A stretch of 64,000 bases of DNA from Nitrosococcus halophilus Nc 4 (GTDB lineage: Bacteria; Pseudomonadota; Gammaproteobacteria; Nitrosococcales; Nitrosococcaceae): NCBI RefSeq assembly GCF_000024725.1, contig NC_013960.1, positions 310,001-374,000 of the forward strand, in the 5' to 3' direction. A program made the position numbers and the translations under genes. Below are positions 53,144-60,020 of this stretch, one piece after another. Below the pieces are notes generated by a model, which worked only from the letters and a program-made list of their open reading frames with translations, was not told where the DNA came from and made no database searches. Every line of letters starts with the position of its first letter. Within the stretch, counting starts at the first letter, position 1.

Positions 53144-54565
53144 CCTTGAAGGAGTGCCTGGATGCACGACGCCCCCCTAGCGAGAGTGCGAAGTGAAACG
53201 GCGCGTCGAGCGCGAGGGCCGATTACTCGCGTTTGGCCATGAATTCGCGTTTTGCGTAGTTGGCCAGCCCTTGAGTACTCTTTTGCCATAGGCGACAGTT
53301 GTGGCATGATGGCTGCGTGGTAACGCAACGGGCCTACAAATTCAGGTTTTACCCTACGCCCACGCAAAAGCGGCAATTGGCCATTGAATTCGGCCATACC
53401 CGCTATGTGTGGAATTGGGCATTGGAAAGGCGAACGAAGGCGTATAAAGCGCAGGGCGAGTCGCTGAACACTATCAGCCTCAGCCGCCAATTGACGGTAC
53501 TGAAGCAAACGGAATGCCCTTGGCTGAGCGAAGCCACCGCCAGTTGCCATACCCAAAAACTGAGGGACCAAGATAGGGCGTTTAAAAACTTCTTCGCCGG
53601 TCGGGGCAAGTATCCCCGCTTTAAGAGACGCCATCAGACCCAATCGGTACGCTATCAATTGGACCAGCGCCATGTGGCGAAGAATTTCAACGCCGAAAGC
53701 AAGTTGTTGAAGCTGCCAAAGCTTGGGGCGCTTAAGCTGAAATGGTCTCGCAGGATGATGGGTATCCCCAAAATGGTGACGGTCAGTAAAGACCCCGCTG
53801 GCCGTTATTTTGTCAGCATGGCCTGTGAGGTGGAGATTGCCGCTCTGCCTGCCCGCAAGAACGCTGTTGGGGTGGATGTGGGGGTTAAGGATGTGGTGGT
53901 GACCTCTAGCGGGGATAAGTCCGGCGCGCCTAAATACACTTACCAGTACGCACGGCAATTGAAAAAGGCTCAGCGTCGCTTGAACAAAAAGAAGAAAGGA
54001 TCTCAGCGTCGCCGCCGGCAACAGCAACGGGTGGCCCGAATTCATGCCCGGATAACGGATAGCCGCCGGGATTTTCTGAACCAACAATCCTCGAAGCTGA
54101 TTAACGAGAACCAAGTAATTTGTCTTGAGGATTTGAATATCAAAGGGATGTTGAGAAATCGCCGCCTGAGTAAAGCCGTCGCGGATTGCGGGCTGTACGA
54201 ACTCAGGCGACAAATCGAGTGCAAGGCCAAATGGTATGGCCGCGAGGTATTGATCGTGGACCGTTGGGCGCCCACCAGCAAGAGGTGCTCTGAGTGCGGG
54301 ACTATTCAAGAGTCCATGCCGCTCAAAGTTCGCGAGTGGGAATGCCCGGACTGTGGAACGGAGCACGACCGGGATATTAACGCGGCCAAGAATGTTTTGA
54401 TGTTGGGTACGGCGGGGAGCGCCGGAACCGATAAAGCGCGTGGAGCGGTGAAGACCCCAAGGGCCGTGGCCTAGCCACCGCCCGAGGACTGCTGAGAAAC
54501 GCGAATTCTCCAGGCTGACAAGGGGAGGAGGGACCGAACCGCAGTCAGTCATGGCGAAACTCCAA
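53144..54565 (+). mobile_element. TnpB-only IS200/IS605 (IS1341-type) element, copy 2
   Basis: 1,422 bp, the same length as copy 1 (39165-40586), starting CCTTGAAGGAGTGCCTGGA and ending GGCGAAACTCCAA. Inserted between the PI-synthase-like gene and ino1, in the opposite orientation. The 3' flank that would serve as guide starts ATTCACACCGTTGGCTTGAG. Confidence 0.85.
53317..54474 (+). CDS. tnpB: RNA-guided endonuclease TnpB, copy 2
   Basis: 385 residues, starting at GTG 53317 where copy 1 has ATG. RuvC residues and zinc ribbon are identical to copy 1. Differences cluster in one patch (LGALKLKWSRRMMGIPK versus LGTLKLKWSQRMGGIPK, DNA 53717-53781) and at the C-terminus (LMLGTAGSAG versus LRWGTAGSAE). 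Otherwise nearly identical. Likely functional by motif content. Confidence 0.94.
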   Translation: MVTQRAYKFRFYPTPTQKRQLAIEFGHTRYVWNWALERRTKAYKAQGESLNTISLSRQLTVLKQTECPWLSEATASCHTQKLRDQDRAFKNFFAGRGKYPRFKRRHQTQSVRYQLDQRHVAKNFNAESKLLKLPKLGALKLKWSRRMMGIPKMVTVSKDPAGRYFVSMACEVEIAALPARKNAVGVDVGVKDVVVTSSGDKSGAPKYTYQYARQLKKAQRRLNKKKKGSQRRRRQQQRVARIHARITDSRRDFLNQQSSKLINENQVICLEDLNIKGMLRNRRLSKAVADCGLYELRRQIECKAKWYGREVLIVDRWAPTSKRCSECGTIQESMPLKVREWECPDCGTEHDRDINAAKNVLMLGTAGSAGTDKARGAVKTPRAVA

Positions 54566-54606
54566 ATTCACACCGTTGGCTTGAGCGTGTCCCGACGATA
54601 CCTATG

Positions 54607-54634
54607 CTAAATTCTCCCTATTTAAAACACGACC
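54607..54634 (-). repeat. 28-bp dispersed repeat, copy 3
   Basis: On the minus strand begins GGTCGTGTTTTAAATAGGGA and ends GAATTTAG. 41 bp from the right end of TnpB element copy 2. Confidence 0.82.
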
Positions 54635-54680
54635 AGAATGCTTATAAGTATTCGTGCGCTACTGCTGTGGCTATTCTAAT

Positions 54681-54720
54681 AGCGTATCCGCCCCGGCTTT
54701 TTTGCCGGGGCGGATACGCT
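54681..54720 (-). terminator. 17-bp perfect inverted repeat with T6/A6 loop, likely ino1 terminator
   Basis: Arms AGCGTATCCGCCCCGGC and GCCGGGGCGGATACGCT pair perfectly over 17 bp around six T (plus strand). It lies 23 bp beyond the ino1 stop. Its T tract is only partial on either side, so transcription stop by stem strength is inferred. The arm text GCGTATCCG recurs in the REP-like palindrome at 35238. Confidence 0.6.
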
Positions 54721-54743
54721 GTTTTCCCATGCCAAGATGTTTC

Positions 54744-55907
54744 TTATCTTCGGGACGCTGCGGGGGATTTATCTTCTTCCTGGCGATGCCTGCGTGGCTC
54801 GGGGGATTCTACCAATTTATTGTCGATGAAGGCTTCAGTCATGCGGTAAGCTTCATCATCGGTGTACTGTCTTGGGGGATGTTTACAGAGATAGGCTGAA
54901 GGGGCATACAATACGCCCCCTTGCCCACGTTCCAGGGCTAGCTTAACAAATCGGATGGCATCCACGGCAACCCCTGCTGAGTTGGGAGAATCCTCGACCG
55001 AAAGACGCAGTTCTAGGTTCATGGGCACGTCTCCGAATAATTTGCCTTCCATGCGGATGAAGCACAGTTTATTGTCTTTCTGCCAAGCGACGTAATCGCT
55101 GGGACCCACATGGATATTTTCTGGATCCAGGCGTTGGTTGGTAACCGCCTGTATGGCTTCTGTTTTGGATTCCTTCTTAGAGACTAGGCGGTGGCGGTTC
55201 AACATATTAAGAAAATCCGTATTGCCGCCGGTGTTAAGCTGATAGGTTCGCTCTAGTTTGACACCGCGTTTTCTAAAGAGATCAGTCAAGGCACGGTGGG
55301 TGATGGTGGCCCCCATTTGGGCTTTAATATCGTCTCCGATAAGGGGAATATTTTTCTCCTCAAAGCGTTTGGCCCATGTGGGATTGCTGGCGATAAAGAC
55401 AGGAATATTATTGATCAGTGCGATGCCTGCTTCGAGGGCGCATTCTGCATAGAAATGGGTCGCTTGTTCCGAGCCTACCGGCAAATAGTTAAGTAAGATT
55501 TCCGCTCCTGATTCCCGTAAAATTTGTACGACTTTTTCCTGGGTAGGTTCAGGATCATCAGCGAGAATAAAGGTATGTTTGGGATCGTAATCCCGCATGT
55601 GTTCTGAGAAGCCATCAAGGATTTTTCCCATTTGGACCGTGACGCCGGTTTGGGGAATATTCGGGCAGAATACCGCCGTGCAGTTGGGTTCGGCAAAGAT
55701 GGCCTCGGCAACATCTTTGCCCACCTTACGGCCGTCGATGTCAAAGGCTGCCACTACTTCAATGTCCGATGGCTTATAGCCTCCGATCGACCAATGCATC
55801 AATCCAATGGCGTCTTCTGCTTTTTTATCCCCGTAATAGTAAAATCCTTGCAACAATGAACTTGCACAATTGCCTATGCCCGTAATAGCGATCTTAATTT
55901 TGCTCAT
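54744..55907 (-). CDS. ino1: myo-inositol-1-phosphate synthase
   Basis: 387 residues, converts glucose-6-phosphate to inositol-1-phosphate with NAD. Rossmann start AITGIGNCASSLLQGFYYYG; GLMHWSIGGYKPSDIEVVAA, FDIDGRKVGKD, NYLPVGSEQATHFYAECALE, GDDIKAQMGATITHRAL, QLNTGGNTDFLNML, VAVDAIRFVKLALERG. The type is the one found in actinobacteria and archaea. With the PI-synthase-like gene on the same strand it gives the two steps to an inositol phospholipid. The C-terminal tail (SPEPRRHRQEEDKSPAA) is extended. Confidence 0.92.
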   Translation of the reverse strand: MSKIKIAITGIGNCASSLLQGFYYYGDKKAEDAIGLMHWSIGGYKPSDIEVVAAFDIDGRKVGKDVAEAIFAEPNCTAVFCPNIPQTGVTVQMGKILDGFSEHMRDYDPKHTFILADDPEPTQEKVVQILRESGAEILLNYLPVGSEQATHFYAECALEAGIALINNIPVFIASNPTWAKRFEEKNIPLIGDDIKAQMGATITHRALTDLFRKRGVKLERTYQLNTGGNTDFLNMLNRHRLVSKKESKTEAIQAVTNQRLDPENIHVGPSDYVAWQKDNKLCFIRMEGKLFGDVPMNLELRLSVEDSPNSAGVAVDAIRFVKLALERGQGGVLYAPSAYLCKHPPRQYTDDEAYRMTEAFIDNKLVESPEPRRHRQEEDKSPAASRR

Positions 55908-56196
55908 TGAGTATCAACCTCCATTAATGCAATGAGGCGGACCCCCATCCCAAACTATTTATTAGTATTGTCTCGCGCCTGCGTTTGGTGCAGAAATAGC
56001 AGGTCGAGAGGGCCCCACTGGACTGGAGGGGGTTACATCGACCGAGATAGTTGTAGGCGGTCTATAGGTAGTTTGGAGTTTGCCCAATATTAATTAATAA
56101 ATTAATTGGAGCATATTTAATCATTATAGAAACTTCTCCTGTTTGGGAAACTCAAATTGGTATGGGTTTATTGAAGAAACTCACTCCGGGTGAGTA

Positions 56197-57405
56197 CTAA
56201 TTTTTTATGGATTGCTTCAATCTATTTAACTGGGCCACTTTTTCCTTATAGATCACACGGTAAATACTACCTGTGAAATCATCGGAGATATAGATGGCAC
56301 CGTCGGGACCCTCAGCCACATCCACGGGACGCCCAATGACCTCTTCGTTGGCTTCAAAGCCAGTGATGAATTTGCGTTCAGTGATCTCCCCTGTTTGATG
56401 AAAGTGTAAAGAGACCACTTCGTACCCCTGTTTTTGGGTCCGGTTCCAGGAGCCGTGGAGGGCCACCAAAGCTGACTCCTGGTAGGTGGGGGGAAGCTGC
56501 TTGCCGTGCAAGAAAGTGATGCCTAGGGGCGCCGTATGAGCCGCAAAGTGATATACGGGCGCTACACTCTTTTCAACAGCCTCCTGATGACCTGGCCCAA
56601 AAGTAGGATCGGGGACTTTATCGCCATTGGCGTAGGGCCAGCCGTAAAATTTGCCCTGTTCTATCCGATTCAGCTCATCAGGAGGAAAATCATCCCCTAA
56701 AAGGTCACGGCCATTATCGGTGCCGTAGAGCTTGTGGGTGCCAGGGTGCCAGTCGAAGCCAACGGTATTTCTCAAGCCCGTGGCGAAGATTTCCTCCTTG
56801 CCGCCTTCCGGGGGAAAACGGAGCAGCGCTGCCCGCCGTGGGTCTGTCTCTTCGCAGGCATTGCAGCTCGAACCCACGGAAACATATAGCCAGCCATCCG
56901 GACCAAAGCCCAAGGTGCGTGTCCAATGCCCGCCGCCACTAGGGAGTTGGGCGATGCGCTGGTATTTGCCGCGAACGGTACGCGCCGCTGCATCAAAGCG
57001 AATGCGGCCCACGGCATCCGTTTCGGCCACATAGAGCCAACCCCCCTGGAGATCAATCCCGTGAGGTCGATAAAGATCGGTGAGCAGCGTATGGCGGCCA
57101 TCAGGCTGGTGGTCCTTATTGGCATCGCGCTCAAGTAGGACGATGTCTCCGGCCTCCGGTAGGCTAACGAGAAGGTCGCCCTGGGGAGTAAATCGCAACA
57201 TGCGGGCACTTGGAAGATCCCGGGCGTAAATCTCGATTGAAAATCCATCGGGCAATTGCAGTCGATCATGAAGGACTTCGATGGAAGGCCTCCCCCAGCC
57301 AAACAGCCGGATCGGCACGTTGACGGCAAAGCGCTCCGGCAGAAGCAACCAGAGAGCGATACCGGCGAGCAGCAGGTAAGCAAGCAAGCGAAGGAAAACC
57401 TTCAT
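56197..57405 (-). CDS. PQQ-dependent sugar dehydrogenase-like protein (sorbosone/aldose dehydrogenase family)
   Basis: 402 residues, a beta-propeller of the soluble glucose/sorbosone dehydrogenase family, anchored by an N-terminal helix (VFLRLLAYLLLAGIALWLLL). Blocks: LPDGFSIEIYARDLPSARML, LLTDLYRPHGIDL, VSVGSSCNACEETDPRRAAL, FATGLRNTVGFDWHPGTHKL, DFPPDELNRIEQGKFYGWPY, VALHGSWNRTQKQGYEVVSL, GPDGAIYISDDFTGSIYRV. The start is uncertain: ATG 57405 or GTG 57423. The substrate is unknown; a PQQ cofactor is a family inference. Confidence 0.87.
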   Translation of the reverse strand: MKVFLRLLAYLLLAGIALWLLLPERFAVNVPIRLFGWGRPSIEVLHDRLQLPDGFSIEIYARDLPSARMLRFTPQGDLLVSLPEAGDIVLLERDANKDHQPDGRHTLLTDLYRPHGIDLQGGWLYVAETDAVGRIRFDAAARTVRGKYQRIAQLPSGGGHWTRTLGFGPDGWLYVSVGSSCNACEETDPRRAALLRFPPEGGKEEIFATGLRNTVGFDWHPGTHKLYGTDNGRDLLGDDFPPDELNRIEQGKFYGWPYANGDKVPDPTFGPGHQEAVEKSVAPVYHFAAHTAPLGITFLHGKQLPPTYQESALVALHGSWNRTQKQGYEVVSLHFHQTGEITERKFITGFEANEEVIGRPVDVAEGPDGAIYISDDFTGSIYRVIYKEKVAQLNRLKQSIKN

Positions 57406-57551
57406 TCTTTTATGGCTGTCCACTACAGTTATTTTGGCAATATACCTTTAAATCCCTATTTGATCCATGTTAGTGATGCTTTTCCTTGGGTAGAGGGAGG
57501 GACGGGTTTTGGCGGTAAAAAATAAGCTTGGAATTTTAGGAGATTGGATTG

Positions 57552-59504
57552 ATGTTAATCGGAGAAGACACCGAAGTGCCGGCAAATCAGGATAAGGATG
57601 AGCAGAATTCTGACTTGGCCACCGATAAGCAGCGTGATACGGCGGCCCAGAGGTTAGCAGCGATTGTCGAGTCTTCCGAAGATGCCATTATCAGTAAGAC
57701 ACTCGATGGCACTATTATTAGTTGGAATGCCGCTGCCGAACAAATATATGGCTATACCGCCGAGGAAATTTGCGGTCAATCCATTGCTATTCTTGTGCCT
57801 CCCGATCGACATGATGAGATACCGCAAATTCTTCAGCACATTCGGCGCGGCGAGCGCATTAAACAGTTCGAGACAGTGCGCGTGCGGAAGGACGGCAGGA
57901 AAATTTATGTTTCTCTTACTATTTCACCCATCAAGGATAACCAGGGCCATATTGTGGGAGCCGCGACCATTGCTCGCGATATTACCCGGCGCAAACAAAG
58001 AGAGGAAAAGCTGTTGTGGCTATCCCGTGCCCTGGAGCAGAGCCCGGTTGCGGTCACCATTACAGATACTGTAGGCAATATTAAGTATGTCAATGCTAAA
58101 TTTACGGAATTGACCGGTTACCCCAAAGAAGAGGTTATTGGGAAAAATCCGCGAATCTTGCAATCAGGGAAAACCCCTATTGAAGAATATCAGCGACTCT
58201 GGGAAAGCATTACTTCAGGAGGTGAATGGCAAGGAGAGATACAAGACAAAAAAAAGAATGGGGAAATTTATTGGGTCCGGGAACATATTTCACCTATTAA
58301 GAATCCCCAAGGTGAAATTACCCATTTTCTCGCTATTGGGGAGGATATTTCCGAGCGTAAACAGATTGAACAGGCCCTTCAGGAGAGCGAAGAAAGGTTT
58401 CGCCAGGTGGCCAGGATGACCGGCGAATGGATATGGGAACAAGATCCCTCGGGACATTTTACCTATTGCAGTGGAGCAGTTAAGGAAATACTGGGGTATG
58501 AACCCAAGGAAATGCTTGGCAAGCATTACTGTGAGTTTTTTACCCCGGAGGCCCAGGAGAGTGGGGTCTGTAAGAGTCCAGATGAGAAACGGTTCTTCCG
58601 CTTCATCAGTCACTATCTCCACAAGGATGGCCATGAGGTTTTTGCGGAGTCCAGTGGTGAACCCATTCTTGATGAGCAAGGCCGAATTATCAAGTGGCTG
58701 GGGGTGGATCGAGACATTACCCAACAGCTTGAAGCCCAGGAATTGATCCGACGGTCTCAAATAAGTCTCGCGGTGGCACGCAATGAATTGAGGATCGCAC
58801 GGCAGATCCAAGAATCTTTGCTGCCCACGGAGCCTTTGATTCTACCCGAAGTTGAGGTTGTCGGTTATTGCCTGCCCGCCTCCCAAGTGGGAGGAGACTA
58901 TTTTGATTATTACCATCGGCCTGATCACAGAGTGGATGTGGCCATTGCTGATGTTTCCGGACATTCCGTGGGACCTGCCCTGTTTATGGTCGAAACCCGC
59001 AGCGCATTGAAAGCGCAAATTCGATCAAAATTTACTGCTGCCAATACCCTGGCGGCTTTGAATGACTCACTTTATGAAGATTTAAATCGGGCTGATCACT
59101 TCATTACGATGTTCTATATGCAATACCATATTGGGACGGGAGAAATCAATTATGCCAGTGCCGGCCATAACCCCCCTCTGCTATTACGTGGTGACGGAGC
59201 AAGATGCACCAAGCTCGAGGCGGACGGGTTGATTTTTGGGGTTAAAAAAGAGGTTTCCTTTGAGGAGAAGAGAACCTTTTTGGAAAAAGGGGACATTATG
59301 TTCCTTTATACGGATGGCATCATAGAAGCAGAGAGTAAGCAGGGCGAATTTTTTGGTATCAAGCGTTTATGTAAGATACTTATGACCAATCGGCACCTTG
59401 CTCCCCAAGATCTCATTAAGGTCGTGGTAAAAAATTTACAGGATTTCTGTGAAAGCAAGACTTTCAAAGATGATGTGACGATGGTGGTCTTAAAAACAAT
59501 CTGA
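57552..59504 (+). CDS. triple-PAS sensor with SpoIIE/RsbU-type PP2C phosphatase output
   Basis: 650 residues. PAS 1 at about 35-155 (IVESSEDAIISKTLDGTIIS), PAS 2 at about 165-280 (YVNAKFTELTGYPKEEVIGK), PAS 3 at about 290-410 (ITGEWIWEQDPSGHFTY-like WEQDPSGHFTYCSGAVKEIL), a linker helix, then the PP2C SpoIIE domain from about 425 (ARQIQESLLPTEP, SQVGGDYFDYY, VAIADVSGHSVGPALFM, YASAGHNPPLLL, LYTDGIIEAE, DDVTMVVL). It should dephosphorylate an anti-sigma-factor antagonist or similar; no partner is next to it. ATG 57552 has AGGAG upstream. Confidence 0.92.
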   Translation: MLIGEDTEVPANQDKDEQNSDLATDKQRDTAAQRLAAIVESSEDAIISKTLDGTIISWNAAAEQIYGYTAEEICGQSIAILVPPDRHDEIPQILQHIRRGERIKQFETVRVRKDGRKIYVSLTISPIKDNQGHIVGAATIARDITRRKQREEKLLWLSRALEQSPVAVTITDTVGNIKYVNAKFTELTGYPKEEVIGKNPRILQSGKTPIEEYQRLWESITSGGEWQGEIQDKKKNGEIYWVREHISPIKNPQGEITHFLAIGEDISERKQIEQALQESEERFRQVARMTGEWIWEQDPSGHFTYCSGAVKEILGYEPKEMLGKHYCEFFTPEAQESGVCKSPDEKRFFRFISHYLHKDGHEVFAESSGEPILDEQGRIIKWLGVDRDITQQLEAQELIRRSQISLAVARNELRIARQIQESLLPTEPLILPEVEVVGYCLPASQVGGDYFDYYHRPDHRVDVAIADVSGHSVGPALFMVETRSALKAQIRSKFTAANTLAALNDSLYEDLNRADHFITMFYMQYHIGTGEINYASAGHNPPLLLRGDGARCTKLEADGLIFGVKKEVSFEEKRTFLEKGDIMFLYTDGIIEAESKQGEFFGIKRLCKILMTNRHLAPQDLIKVVVKNLQDFCESKTFKDDVTMVVLKTI

Positions 59505-59510
59505 CATTTG

Positions 59511-59538
59511 CTCAACTCTCCCCATTTAAAACACGACC
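59511..59538 (-). repeat. 28-bp dispersed repeat, copy 4
   Basis: On the minus strand begins GGTCGTGTTTTAAATGGGGA and ends GAGTTGAG. Starts 6 bp after the stop of the PAS/SpoIIE gene and lies about 90 bp before the TnpB remnant. Confidence 0.82.
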
Positions 59539-59598
59539 ATGCGGCTTTGGTCAGCCGGATTGACTGCCGACCGCGCTTGCTCTGGACATTAAGCCGCG

Positions 59599-59886
59599 AT
59601 GCTGTGTATTGTGTGCCGGGCACTGAATATTGAATATAAGGCCAAATGGTATGGCCGAGAAGTATTTATCGTGGACCGTTGGGCGCCCACCAGCAAGACG
59701 TGCTCTGAGTGCGGCACAGTGCAAGAATCCCTGCCGCTCAAAATCCGGGAATGGAGGTGCGATTGTGGGGCTGTTCATGACCGGGACATTAACGCGGCCA
59801 AAAATGTTTTGAATTTGGGTACGGCGGGGAGCGCCGGAACCAATAAAGCGCGTGGAGCGGTAAAGACCCCAAGGGCCGTGGCCTAG
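59599..59886 (+). pseudogene. TnpB remnant, C-terminal part with altered zinc ribbon
   Basis: Homology to the 39-kb and 53-kb TnpB copies begins near 59630 (AKWYGREVFIVDRWAPTSKT) and runs to the common C-terminus (ARGAVKTPRAVA). The second zinc pair CPDCG has become CDCG, one residue shorter, which should damage the zinc ribbon. The first two RuvC residues are gone; only the last (HDRDINAAKNV) remains. Not a nuclease. Confidence 0.9.
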
Positions 59887-59977
59887 CCACCGCCTGAGGA
59901 CCGCGAGGAAACGCGAATTCTCCAGGCTGACAAGGTGAGGATGGACCGAACCGTAGTCAGTCATGGCGAAACTCCAA
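59630..59977 (+). mobile_element. TnpB element remnant, right end preserved
   Basis: Right-end sequence after the stop codon (CGAATTCTCCAGGCTGACAA, then GTCATGGCGAAACTCCAA) is nearly identical to those of the two full elements, so the omega-RNA scaffold region is intact. The 3' flank starts GTTCGGGTATAGTGGATATT. It lies 43 bp before the STT3-like gene. Confidence 0.8.
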
Positions 59978-60020
59978 GTTCGGGTATAGTGGATATTTCT
60001 GGTGATTTAGGGGGGGAGCG

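Noticed and set aside
58100-58400. Second PAS domain of the SpoIIE-type protein as a LOV domain
   Set aside because: The motif reads GKNPRILQSGK: the photoactive cysteine is replaced by proline, so it is an ordinary PAS domain.
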